A stretch of DNA of 64,000 nucleotides. It comes from Hermatobates lingyangjiaoensis (taxonomy: Eukaryota; Arthropoda; Insecta; Hemiptera; Hermatobatidae). The notes beneath the pieces are model-generated. The model was not told where the DNA came from and searched no databases. It saw only the letters and a list, made by a program, of their open reading frames with translations. Made by a program: the position numbers and the translations under genes. Position 1 is the first letter of the stretch. Each line of letters opens with the position of its first letter. The stretch lies in the NCBI GenBank assembly GCA_026182355.1, contig JAPFBL010000103.1, positions 2,108,001 to 2,172,000 on the forward strand. The letters are read 5' to 3'. Shown here one piece after another: positions 25,194 to 37,363 of the stretch.

Positions 25194-26165
25194 TTTAAAA
25201 TATAATTACTTACAAATACTTTATTCTGCGGTATGATCATCCCACCTGACATTTGATTACTCATATTAATAAATGTATTTGATAGAGATGTTTCTAGCAA
25301 CAAATAACTTCATAAAGATGGCTGTTTACGAAGGAAATTATGTTGTATAATTTGTCTATAGACAAGTAGCTGGCATTGATTTAAACGTCAAAGTAGTCGC
25401 CAGACAGCCAACTGAAGCTGTAAAAGTGCAAACTCTGGAAAAGAAGATAAAGCTTGGATCTCACAATAAATTTTTTCTTTACCGTCAATTTGTTTACCGC
25501 TACTACTAGCAAATATTATTAATTATGCCAAAAAGATTCAGTAAAATATATAGTTTTTACTCTCCATTATCTAGAGAGTGATAACATAATTTCTTGAAAA
25601 ACTGATATCCCAAAAGTTTGTGTGATTAATACTTTCATTAAACGTTAACAAAAAGAAGATATGCAATGGCTTACTTAAAAGACCGATGTTTTTACGTATT
25701 TTCGAAATGAAAAATCGGCATTGCCATACAGTAAGTAGATATATAAGCAAATTTTATTGTTATTGCGAAACAAAGTAAATAATTCTTTCAAAATTATCAG
25801 CTTAAAAAAATCGCACACAACTATTTGTTAAACTCTTCCTTCTTATAAAAATTGGAACATGTAGTTCAATATAAATATGACTACATGATGATTCAATATT
25901 TTGTATTAATATTTACACAATTGCATCACTCCTAAACTTAATTGAAGATGATTAAATTCGCTTTACAGATTTCATTCATAACATCAATTTGAATTATACG
26001 TTCAAATCCACACTTTACGTACTTAAACACGGTTCAAAAACCGAATGAGCTGTACCTTTAATAAAGGTATATAGCGCCAGTGCCAAATTATTTCACCCAT
26101 ATGGCAGATAGGTAACTGTTTAATCAAAAATACCACATACTTCACATTATAATATTTATAAACTA
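25194..26165. other. AT-rich spacer, no gene seen
   Basis: No gene or element recognised. Confidence 0.45.
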
Positions 26166-26169
26166 GACT

Positions 26170-26250
26170 GACAAATACACATAAAAGAAAGCACAGAAAC
26201 TCACCAATATACTCGTATTTCGATTGCTTCGTCAGGAAGAGAGATGCAAG
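26170..26250 (-). mobile_element. Penelope terminal module, family C-like
   Basis: The minus strand reads CTGACGA (26229-26235), AGCAATC, GAAATACGAG, then 'attggtgagtttctgtg'. Order and spacing are like the modules at 57.9, 58.1 and 62.7 kb ('GAAATAT..GTGAGT'). A 91-codon minus frame at 26023-26298 overlaps it and is not taken as a gene. Confidence 0.5.
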
Positions 26251-28335
26251 TCGCTTCAAAACCATCAATTTGTATTTCAAGAAAATAGATTTATCCATCT
26301 TGACGTTGCTTATCGGTGAAGTTCAACCCAGATGTTTTCTGAAGTGCTATTTTCAGAGTATGCAGCTCTTGAAAGACTTCAACATTGCTAAACCATATGC
26401 CACATTTTGGCAGTAGAGGGGAGGTTTATTGTTTCAAATAGTTCTTTGTGAGAACATAAAAAACTTTACAAACGCCACTCCAATGGAGAGGTGAGCCAAT
26501 GACCGCACCATCCAATAGGTAGGATATACTTCCATCTCCCAAGGATAGTCCTTCAAAGTAAACAGTGCCCTTGGTAAAGGTCTCTCATAGGTGTTTTGTG
26601 GTGGACCAACGGCTTAGTAACTGCTTTTGTCACCAGGGGCTTTCATACGATTTGCACCTCGTTTATATCCCACCTATCCTCACAATGAGTATCACGTGTT
26701 CATTCAAACTAAGCAGTTGTTGAAATCCACAGACTATTTTTCTTTGTAAAATAATTTCTAATGTAATACTTAGTTTTTCTGTTTCAAAAATTCTATAGTT
26801 CTGCCTATGGAAAATATTTAAAATAAAAGCCCGAAACGTTGACAATGAGAAATCGTACGTTTAATTTGAACCTGAAGAACTGACCGAGTTCTGATACACT
26901 TTAATTTTGTTTCTATTTCACAAAAAAATAGAGTAACAAAAAAAAAAAAAATTTTTTCTGAAGGTAACTAATGGAATATTTTAGTAAAATTGCAACCTTA
27001 GGTAATAATAATTATAACGGTGACACTAAATGCCCTTTCACGACAGCTCACATTATATGCCCCTAACCAACCTCAGGCTTACTAAATTCAGCAGAGATGT
27101 CGAAAATCTGACAAGACTACCAGCATCTTCAAATTATCGGTGTTTTGTGAAAAAAAACCTGTTATTTAAAAAAAATATTTTCAAAATATTTAAAACGATA
27201 TTCAAATAGGAGGATATATTTTTGCATAAATGTGAAAAAATCAAAATAAGTTAATTTCTGTTGCATAGATCAATTAAACACAGGTACTATTAAGTATAAT
27301 TCATTTTATCCAATTTGAAAAAAACTCAAATACGGGGATATTTGAAAGCATTAATTAGTATTTCTTTTTATAGAATTCGATAGACGGTAGACAACCTGAA
27401 TTTAATTTAATATAAGTTGTCTGTAGTAGTGCTAAGATAGTTCATTGTCATTATTTAGTCTTGTTTCTTTGAAAAAATATTACTTTTTAAACATGACCTT
27501 TTCAAAATGATGAAAATCATTACTTGAGATCACGTTATATAAATATTCAATTAATTTGTCTAAAGGATTGCTAACTGTCTATGGATCAGATTTTAATTAA
27601 AGGTAATTCCAATTCCTAATAGTTCCCTGGAATTTAATTTAATTTCTAAAGTAATCAATTGATTATTTATTTGTAATCAAAAATTTGTTAAATGGAATGT
27701 CTGAGTTGAATAAATACACGTGTGTTTGAATCACTTTGTTCAAAAGGCTTATGTTGATTTAGTAGGTAAAAAATGAATATGAACTAATTGATATTACTTT
27801 CAAATCAGTATGAAAGCTTCTTTTAAAAATGACATACTAAACATTACATTTACCGACCAACACTAAAATGAAACTAATTTTTTCATTGAATTGTACTCAT
27901 ATATTCCACTTGATTTGAGCTTGATTAAACATATAAATATGATTTCATTTCCAGACATTAATTCTGAATAATTCTCTCACTTCATTTCTCATCAAAGAGT
28001 ACACAAATAAAACCATTACCAACTAATTGAGTTTGAAATTTTAATCGACATGTATCGACTATAATAACCAAGTCATTTTAGTGTATCTCTTGCCCCAGCA
28101 ATGCAAAACATTCCTAGTTTTATTTTTTTTTTAATAATACTCCAATGTTGGCCAATTTAGACGAAAACATTGGTTATAATGTTGTAGAAATGTTATATTA
28201 GTAAATAGTTGTATATAATGACAAATATCGTAAATATAACCTTTGGAGAATTGCTATTTCATCTATCTGATAATTTGAAACACCAAATAAGAAAGATGGA
28301 ATGTTTCGTGGCTTCTTTTCACAACACTTCTGTTT
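26251..28335. other. AT-rich spacer, no gene seen
   Basis: No gene recognised. 26470-26660 is slightly GC-richer without a nameable feature. A fragment 'gcccgaaacgttga' at 26829-26842 recalls the hammerhead-like GAAAC(G)TC word but stands alone. Confidence 0.42.
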
Positions 28336-29120
28336 AGTTAAGACAAGCTATGAGATCAGGAGGAGACAATTATTGCGACTAGAGAGGTGTCGCAATACCT
28401 CCGTTTAGGTAGGGAGGGTTCTTGGTCTCTAGAATGTCAACTCTGGAGAGTGACAACATCTTTCAATTAACCATCTAGTGGTGGTGTGACCCGTCACAAG
28501 AATACAGTTTGAGTATACACTTTCATTTTACTTCTAGGGGAAGTAAAAGTAGGAGGAGGGAAAGTTAACAAAGAGGAGTCAGAAATGTCTCCAGATTTCT
28601 GTAAGAGAAATAAAGAAGTAAAAATGCCTCAACTAGTGAAGCAGGTATCCCACCCTAACAAGTTTATCTTTTGTTACAGGTACAGAGCTGCCTGCAGAAA
28701 ATGCGACTGAATCCAGGAGGTAATCTGTTAGTCCTCCCGAGTATGGGTAGGGAGAGGGTGGTGATCCTCACCTATGTAATAAGCAGTGTCACGCATCTGA
28801 GGATCCAACGGTGAAGGCTTGTTCAGGCCAGACCTAACACTGGCTGTTACACGCACAGGACAAGATGTAGGAAGAAAAAGAAAAGCTCTCCAGATCGTTT
28901 GGAGAGGTAGCAATGGCAGGCTAAGTAAGGGAGAAACTCATTCTTTATTTCTTAACACCAATGTGGGAAACAAAGTGAAGAAGAACTATACCAAAGCTGG
29001 ATAGTGTGTTTTCTTTTAGGCGATCCTGCAGCACAGCAAAGGTACTATGATGAATAAGATGTTTCGTGGAGGAAGCCAGCATATAGCCTTGCAGCGAGAA
29101 CCCTTGTTATAAAAGGTATA
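28336..29120. other. GC-richer segment, unidentified repeat candidate
   Basis: GC is clearly above the surrounding DNA. Short frames on both strands (28728-28913 minus, 28819-29004 plus) lack domains. Texture is like the 17.2-18.06 kb block, but I found no long shared word between them. It could be a fragment of an unknown retroposon or an untranslated part of a gene; neither is shown. Confidence 0.3.
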
Positions 29121-29584
29121 TTTAAAAAAGAATGGCTAATCTGATGGCTCACCCTTGTAGGCTCATGGCTCATAGCAGCCCTTGTAATAAATTATCTTTA
29201 ATATTTTTACCCATTAACGGTTTTATTTCCGATAGGAGTTAGTTTACGATGTCTCTTAAGATTCCGATGGAAGAAGGGAGATATTTTAAGATGGGGAAGA
29301 AGAAGGAAGTGTGTGTCGCTGGATATTTTCCAGGTGGCGAGAGGAGTCTTTGTCTGCAAAATGAAAGCTCCTAGAAGGCTATTAGAGAAACAATATTCTA
29401 CAATATATAATTGGTTATGACTTCAATGGTCATTGCTTATTCTGGGAATATATCAATATCAACATGTAAACGACTTCGAAGAGTGGATGCAGTGGACAAT
29501 AGCCCCCAAGTGACTGTAAAGTTAATGGAGTGTGACGTCAGCGATGCTGATACACAAACTGTAGAGAATAAAGTAGGTTGTGAT

Positions 29585-29735
29585 TGATGAAACAGAGGAT
29601 GATCAACCAGCAATGTGTATTCCAACAAATAAGGAAGTGTGGGAAGCTGTTCGCAAGGTACGGATTGAAGTGCAAAATAGATCATATGAATTTCAACTTC
29701 CATATAAGAAGCCCTTTATAAATGGTTTCCTGTGA
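29585..29735 (+). pseudogene. possible DDE transposase C-terminus (pogo/Tigger-like), very tentative
   Basis: The plus frame from about 29587 reads DETEDDQPAMCIPTNKEVWE, then AVRKVRIEVQNRSYEF and a stop near 29732. An acidic stretch, 'PTNxEVxEAVxxVR', then the stop is the layout of the C-terminal tail in pogo/Tigger/jerky-like transposases. No catalytic DDE segment could be read upstream at 29240-29580. The match is short and could be chance. Confidence 0.22.
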
Positions 29736-30139
29736 AAAGACGTGAAGCAGATAAGGCTGAACGATTTACTTAATAAATAATTTATTTTATTGCATCTGTG
29801 GTAAGTTTTACGATTTATTACATATTTCATTTGTTAGAGTTTTCTTTTGGCAACACCTGCAGCTTTAGCTTCACTAACGGTGAAATGGCAAATTCTATAT
29901 TTTTGTTTAATTTATCAATCGGTTCAGCTTCGGGGTGAACCTCAATTTATATAACATAATTATGTGTTATAAATCATATATATAAATTAAACATAATTTA
30001 TATGATAACCTTTGGTGTTTACAAAAGTGATCACATTAAGAGGCGCCTGCTGCCAACCATAGGAAAGCTGTTAATAAGGTAAAAAAAACATCAAGCCATG
30101 ATTGAGAATGCTGAGACTAGGGTGATTCTATACTTTGAA
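29736..30139. other. AT-rich spacer, no gene seen
   Basis: No feature recognised. Confidence 0.4.
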
Positions 30140-30144
30140 AGCAG

Positions 30145-30210
30145 AAACACGAATGAAAAACATATACTAAAACACACATGCAATATTTCGACCCTTTTAG
30201 CGGTCATTGA
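30145..30210 (-). mobile_element. eroded Penelope terminal module, family C-like
   Basis: 'aatatttcgaccc..ttagcggtc' on the plus strand matches 'aatatttcgaccgtaatggcggtc' of the module at 58101-58123. The CTGAnGA side has decayed beyond recognition. A minus frame (30091-30411) overlaps it and has no domain. Confidence 0.4.
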
Positions 30211-33200
30211 ATATGACACCAAAATCATGTTTGATTTTGGAAACTGATACATGTTTCCAAGTAAGCTTCTAAATTTTTCTAAATAATTACTCTTGTTATT
30301 TTGTCTACACAATAAAGAATATCTCCTACAGTCAACTTGTTTCAAATGATCAACGTTTATCTTCAGGACGTGAATAACTTCTTGGGTGAATTTTCTGGTT
30401 TCACCAATCAAATAAACTGTCTTCTTTTCCCGGAAACACTTTTTTTTCTTACAATGACCATTATGAGGTTCATAATATTGAAAGTAACTCAGCGTTTTGA
30501 TTCTTCATGCTTCTATCTACTTTATATATATTTATATTCATGTGTGTGTTATGCGCTCATGTTTTAAACATGAAAAATTGTTTGATACTTTATTTCACAC
30601 TAAGAAACTTACTGTCAATGATGAAATCATACTAAATAATTTGTAACAATAGAATATTTAGATCTGGAAAAAATCCGGTCCATTTTAATAAGTTCGGTTG
30701 AATGACCATGTTCGTACTTTGAATAAATTTATAGATAGAATGCATACGGTTAGGCTTCAGACATATTTTTCTCTCCTGCCTATACCAAGTATAATCGATT
30801 AAGCAATATTTCTCATGATTTATGCGCCAAATCACATTGGATTGAAGCAAATTAAATTTTTAACCCCTCGTTGCTTCCTAAAATTTCTTGAAGAAATTAA
30901 TATTTCAGAATTATAATCTCTCAATTCTATAATTTTATTGCAATACGTGTATATACAAAATAAAATATTAAGAATAATTGTTTGTGTGGGTTGAAAAACT
31001 GCTTTTGGGCTGGGGGAGGTGATTTCAACTAAGTTGAGTATTAAAACTGAGATGCAGAGATATGTTTTAAAGATTGGAGAAAGCGTTGATAAAATTGGCA
31101 TTTCCAAGTCAAACATGTCTCACAGATTAGTAACAGTGCGAAAAAAAATATTGCTTTTGCTTCATTGGTCTGACGAACTAGTTTTTATGAAATACTTTTT
31201 AGCAGACATGAAAGTCATATCACTCAAAAACTCTTATTTTAAAAGTTATAAGTTGTTTTCTTGTTGTTGTTTTTTTTGGATTCATTGGAAAACTCTTATT
31301 ACATATTTCTTCCCAGAAAATTAAACCCAATTAGATTCTTCTTTGATAAAGTTAGTTGTAGTACTTTGGTTTCAAAATTCGTAACCTCTTATAGAAATAA
31401 GTTTAAAAGAGTAATAAATAAGGCTGTTTAGGCCTAACTGTTAAAGAAGGTACGATGTTAATACAATTACTTTCTACTCGATTTGAAGGTCTTTGACCCA
31501 TGGTAGCCAAAGGCAACGTTCTGTTTGGCAAGTTACATTACTGCGAAAAGTTGCCTTTATTTAAAGACTACATTAATATCTAATTACATTAAGTCCTTAT
31601 ACAAAACATTTTCCGCTAGCCTTTAAATTTCCTTTTAATTGTCATAATAATTAATATCTAAACATTCATAAATTAAATTATTTTTTTTTTATGTTTTACT
31701 GACATCTCCAAATTATTTAAATAATTATTACTAAAAGCTGTTACAAATATTTAAGAAATACTCCAAGCGAAAAGTTCATAGCTTTTTTTATTTAAAATTG
31801 AAATGATTTATCTTAAAATGTATGTAATTAATTAAGAATATTAAAAAATAACAACTGAAACAGCAGAGATACATTTTTATTTTAATGATATTTATCAAAA
31901 GAATGAAAATAATAAAATGATCCTTTTATTTTTCTGTGTTACAAATACATTTCTCTAATAATGTTACTATTTAAAGCAACTGTGTTAAAAAAAATAATTC
32001 CAAAAGAATTTTTCCTAATATAAAAATATATTATTGCTAACACAATAATTTTAGGGTCTTACGATTCCATAAATTAATTTTAGTTTTTATATGATTTGTG
32101 CTACTAATAATTTCCTAGAACTGTTACAATTTGTTTTGTCTATTGTTGGTATTTGTGGCTAAAAGTGCTGTTGAAGCATTGGCTGTTTCATTTAGCTATA
32201 GTTTCTTCTTGTCAATATTATAGAAACAGAGTCAATCTTCCTTTACATTTGGTAAAATCAATACGCTAATTTTGATATCTGCTAGATTTATGAATGAGTT
32301 TAAAAAACTACATGTTACTTCAGGCCCAAATTATTAGATTTTTAATCTCATCCAATGATATTTTGAACAGAAAATACGTGAATATTCTTTAATACACTGA
32401 TTTTTTCTGTCAAACGAGTAGTAACTCCTTTAGAGATATAAACCAAAACTGTTTTCTTTTCTTCATATCCATTGGTTTTAGAAGATTCAGGTTTATAATT
32501 TTTTTTTTGTGACTTTGTGTTGGTAAATCTTCAATTTCTCCATTATTCTGAAGGCCGATTCTGATTCCCGGTAATATTAATATATTAGTAATAACTATTA
32601 TAAAGTCTGCTAACAATAATATTTTATTATAATAAAATATAATATATTTATATATAATAAAATAATATAGTTTATTATCAGCTTAACAATTCTTGGTTGA
32701 CATTTCCACCAAGGAAAGGGCAAACTTATATTTCTTAAACATATGTTTAAAAGTAAAAATGTCCAACCATTCTTTTAAGAATTTAGGAATATATAAACGA
32801 TGAACGATCTACTATCTACAATTTTAAGAGGCTTCATTTTATATATGAAGACGAAAATCACTAGTTTGAATTGATAAAGCCACTTTGATTGAATATAGAT
32901 TCTAACATTGTCTTCTACACCTTTGCTATATCTGCAACGAATGTTAACCTTTTCAGAACTATAAAATAGGTTATTTTATTTTGCTCTAGCTGAACCACAG
33001 TTATTTGAATATTAAAGAATCAAATAACTGTAATATTCAAATATTCAATTATTAATTGAATTACGTGAATATTCAATTAATAGTTCTCTCTTAGCGTTAA
33101 TTTTACGTACTGTAATATTCAATTAGGAAAATTAAAATAAAATAAAAACGGAAGCAATGCTTGTTGAGTTTCAATCTTTTAAACGGTGTCAAAAGATAAA

Positions 33201-33505
33201 ACAAATTTTTTAATGCTTTAATATATGGTATTCTTTGTTAAGCTGTGAGATCGTTTTAATATTGATTACAAGAATATTAAGTCTCACCTGAAAAATCAAG
33301 ACTACAGAAATGTTAATAGTGATTATCTGGACAGATTTCTACAAGTTTTTAGATAGCGATAGTAGAAATTTTGATTCTTTTTTAGTTAAAGGTACTTCTA
33401 AAGAAGTTCAACATGTCACCGGGTTTAGCGATCAGTCACAAGGCTAAGAATAGTTTAAATACGAATTTGGGAGCTTCAATTATTTTTGGTACTGTGGTAT
33501 TCTGC

Positions 33506-33507
<2 letters not shown>
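30211..33507. other. AT-rich spacer, no gene seen
   Basis: No gene recognised in about 3.3 kb. Frames at 30337-31324 on both strands lack domains. A perfect 11-bp stem (32998-33008 with 33020-33030) forms a hairpin in DNA rich in 'aatattcaa' words. Confidence 0.42.
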
Positions 33508-33543
<36 letters not shown>

Positions 33544-33552
33544 GCACCCACG

Positions 33553-33584
<32 letters not shown>
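33508..33584. repeat. (CA)n microsatellite with CGCAC interruptions
   Basis: Two CA runs are separated by 'cgcacgcacccacgcacg'. The His/Thr-rich frame across it (33413-33625) is a product of the repeat. Confidence 0.93.
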
Positions 33585-33586
<2 letters not shown>

Positions 33587-35300
33587 GAAAAACCAAAACT
33601 AAATTGTGAAACCTATTTTACTTGATCCAAAGGACCTCAAGAAAACTATTCATTCTTGAAAACTTCTCATTGAAATAACAAAATTTTGACCGAAACTCTA
33701 TGTTTTATAGTTAAAGAGGACAAGTGAGGTAGCAGGTGGTGAAGTTTTTGCCCTGTTACAAAATGATAACTTTATTTGACACAAGAGAGATTTCTGTAGT
33801 CAGACGCCAAATCAAAGTTTAAACTAACAGTAAGACACTTCAATTCTAATTTTTTCTACTTATTTATCCTCTTCACTGATACCAATCTCAATTCTGGAGT
33901 CCTCTAGCCATTGGAAAGTCCTTTGATATTGCATAACTTTATCAAACTTCTTGTAAAGTTTATCCAGTGAATTTAACTTAACCAATTATGCTTAGAACTT
34001 CACTTGCTCAACCAACTACTCTTTAGACAATTAAATCTAATTATCACTAGATGTAATGCAAATAATATAATTCAATATGTCCTCTTGATTAAACAAAACT
34101 AACGACTATTACATATAATTACATAAACTTAAAAAATAACTTCTAATTAAATTTATTTGTAAGTTGTTTAATTGTAAACACCCAACAGAAATAGGTAATA
34201 AATACTTTATAATTTCAATAGTTAAAAGCCATACAATACCACAATGTAGTTAATTTTCATTATATCGTATACAAGATTACTAAATATAATTTATAATTAC
34301 AGTTTAATCGCAGTTATTATCAGTATTTTTGTGAATAAATAACAGTCATTCATTAAGATCTTAGCGAGAATTTTAATTTGTTGCATTCTTAATTTTAAAC
34401 ACCGACATTATTTTTACTTTTTATTATGTACTTTATATTAACTACATATAATTTTTTTGTTAAATTGTTAGAATGTTGAATAAAGGCACATCCATGTTCA
34501 CAAATAATTTCATCCTGATTATGTTCGTGAAGTGGGGTTTATCGTTTATATCATGCAGTAAATTTAACTTTAATTTGTTCCCACTAATTAAATTATTATA
34601 ATCTTTCTGAAACCAAACAAAAGTTAATTTCGATATCTAAAGAAAAAATTATTTTCAATAAATCAAGAACAATGTAATGAAAATGTATTTTTAAGACTCC
34701 TAACATGAATTGCCATTACTTCGTCTGCTATTTTTAGGTCAATTATTTCTTCTTTTTTTTAGTTTTTTCTTGTTTTATTGTATGATTAGTATTGTATGTA
34801 GGATTAACTAATTAATTGTAACTAAGTCCACTAATGAATCATTTTTTCTTTGTTTTATCATAACAAGTGTGATTTGTCATTGAATTTTTAGCTATAGTAA
34901 GAGTTTCTTTCAAAAGTGGTATTTTCCGGTATTCCAATTAATGGATAATATTCCAATTACTGCTTAAATGCAAAAAAAATAAGAAAATGATTAAATTTAT
35001 CATTTGTACAAATAAAAAGCTCTTGGAGCTGATCCTTCACCTGCTCTCATCTTTCTATATATAACAACTTTTCTAGTTGTGTAAATTATTCATTTCAGGT
35101 TGTACACATTACTGTTGGAAGTTGGTAGATTTTATATGGACACATTTAATTATCAAAACCAACGTCAACAGTAAGGAAAGGGATGACCTTTCATAAAACA
35201 TAAACTGGAAAGCATTGAGGTATAGGTTTAATTCATATACACCATGAAGCCAAATGAAAAAAATCACCAATATATCCAATATAAAGAATCGGAAGAAGGA
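33585..35300. other. AT-rich spacer, no gene seen
   Basis: No gene or element recognised. Confidence 0.45.
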
Positions 35301-35309
35301 ATGGTTAGA

Positions 35310-35812
35310 AAACTTTGTTCCCGCTTTGCCATTGACATATTTGCTTAGGCGAGTACATTAATTGCCCCCTTAGCAATACCCTTTATTTGCAGGTAATACC
35401 TACCCTAAGACAGAAAGAAATTATTCTTTAAAACAAATTCAGCTAGAGTAACAAGGAAGTTGGTTGAAGGAGTGTGATGAGGAACTATGATTAAGATAAA
35501 ACTTGAGAGCATTTAAATTCTCATTGCGGTCAAAGGATGTATAGAGAGAATTGACATCCATGGTAACCATGAGTGGAAGGTGAAAAACATTTTGAAGAGA
35601 GATAGGCTATTGAGGTGTAGAAGAAAGTGAAAAGGATCCTTACAATATTAAGGTTGATTTTAAACAAGAAGCTGCAAAAAGAAGTCAACAAAAGCTGTAA
35701 GTCATTCTATAAGGCAATCATAGCTGGAGAATATGGGTCTATTGGGAGCAGGTGAGTCAGATATACGAAAAGGTTTATGTATTTTAGGAAAGAGATAGAA
35801 TATGGGGAACGA
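35310..35812 (-). pseudogene. Penelope-like reverse transcriptase relic
   Basis: This is a degenerate PLE reverse transcriptase in three frames with many stops, so no long ORF reveals it. Reading the minus strand: IFYLFPKIHKPF at about 35799-35764 (the PLE 'FYxLPKIHKP' signature), then PNRPIFSSYDCLIE (the 'GRPIxSxxxxxxE' block), then YCKDPFHFLLHL ('PSYIKDTxxFL'). After a frameshift comes VTMDVNSLYTSF at about 35570-35537, motif A with its catalytic Asp. ALKFYLNH follows, then after another shift LAEFVLKNNFF and YYLQIKGIAKG at about 35404-35370 (the 'YLQxxGTAMGT' motif B block). The YADD/YVDD motif C and the GIY-YIG domain are not visible downstream. This is an ancient dead copy of the lineage with 'KIHKP/DVNSLYT' signatures. 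Confidence 0.75.
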
Positions 35813-36880
35813 GGGTGTGAAGGAATAGCGATATCAATGTCTTTCTGAGAAAGCCCTTCACTGGGGCCACAAATGTTTAGAAGCAAGGTTTAAACTTTCA
35901 TAATTTAATTCATCTATATTACAATTTATAGATTTTTAATAGTTGACATATTTAATAAAACATATTTATTTAATTAAAAAAAATCAAAGATAGGTGAATG
36001 ATATGATCAAAGCATGTTAGATAAATATTTAAAATGGTGCAATATTTTTCTTTGCTCTTATATACCTATCCTATATATTTATATTTAACAATATAAATAT
36101 TGCCACTAGATTTTATTTTAATAAATTTGAAATATTTTGCATATTATAAGTATATATGAGCTTTCTAGCTAAAGCTTAGCAAGGGAAAATTTACGATAAA
36201 AATGAGACCTTTTTTCCATATTTATTGCTAGTTAGCCAAGGGAATAAAGAGCCACACAGATAATAAACCACGGACGTATCAGAACCCAGATGCCAGACCT
36301 CAAAACAGATGACACAAATATCTCCATTTATATAGATCGTAGATGTCTCAATGCTGCAATAATAAATGACTTGGTCATTCAAACAAGAATAGATGGGTTT
36401 CTTTTAAATGAGTTTCGTTTCGTATTTGCGAGGTATTTTGTTTTTCGTTTCAACTGTTTCCAACAGCCGTCTTTTAGACAAATTACATGAAGGATTTCAT
36501 CCCCCCTGTCTGGATGTCAAAAGTACTGGCCGACCTCTCATTCCCTGCATTGATTTTCTATTTATTCATCATAGTCTAATACAATTTCTTTTGACTTTTG
36601 AATCTTTTGTGTATTTAGTTTGACAATATATAATTCTTCCTCTACAAATTTTTGTAAAATTAAGTTATTATTTTTCCAATCTCAGACGCATAAATAACAA
36701 ATCGATAGATATCAAAGACACTTGATTGATTCTTATTCATCCATCCATAGTGTTATGTATGAACGTATAATTCTGTTTTGTAGCAGTTCGTACTACCAGC
36801 ATTCAGTTATCTTTTATCTGGACTTATATAATTTTGTTTAATGTTTACCAAGCAGTAAAGCACCATACAGTATGGCGATA
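35813..36880. other. spacer, no gene seen
   Basis: 35813-35890 may extend the PLE relic towards its N-terminus but shows no motif. Frames at 36191-36623 on both strands overlap and lack domains. Confidence 0.4.
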
Positions 36881-36889
36881 CAAGCCATG

Positions 36890-37205
36890 TTGGATCAAAA
36901 TGAAACTATCCCTAAAAATACAAAATTTATGTGAAAGATGAGTTGAGATAATCTTTTTCAAAATTACATTTATCAAAGTACCGATAGAGTACATTTGCTT
37001 TTTCAGAAAATGTTTTTTGATGATAAACGGCTCATTAAAAAAACCATTAAATTTTGCCAAAAAATTGAACAAAAAATTAACAAATTATAAAAAAAAATCA
37101 TTTCTAACAATTAAAACAAATTAGTTTATTGCTTTTGTAGCCTCAAAGATAATGCCAACATTTGGAGACCAAAAAGAATTTAGGAATAGTTTCATTTTGA
37201 TCCGT
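36890..37205. repeat. inverted repeat, 25-bp arms
   Basis: 'ggatcaaaatgaaactatcc' near 36892-36911 (continuing ctaaa) is repeated inverted at 37180-37203 (tttaggaatagtttcattttgatcc), one mismatch. The arms enclose about 265 bp with no coding content. They may be inner repeats of a MITE whose ends I could not define. Confidence 0.5.
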
Positions 37206-37363
37206 TAAACTGAATGGCTTCTATCGTTCTCAAAGCTTCCAGATTAAACTAAAAGTCATAATTTTTACATTTTATTGATAAATAAATATTTTCTGTTGTT
37301 TTAAAAATTTGATAATATTTTTATTTTATTGCCCTTGTAGCCTCAAAGACAATGCCAACATTT
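37125..37363 (+). repeat. 39-bp direct repeat spaced by exactly 200 bp
   Basis: 'ttattgc..ttgtagcctcaaaga.aatgccaacattt' occurs at 37125-37163 and 37325-37363 with three mismatches. The DNA between shows only weak further similarity. A decayed tandem duplication is possible. Confidence 0.6.

Noticed and set aside
30091..30411. 106-codon minus-strand frame
   Set aside because: Overlaps an eroded Penelope module and has no recognisable domain.
33413..33625. 70-codon frame with His/Thr run
   Set aside because: Product of the (CA)n microsatellite.
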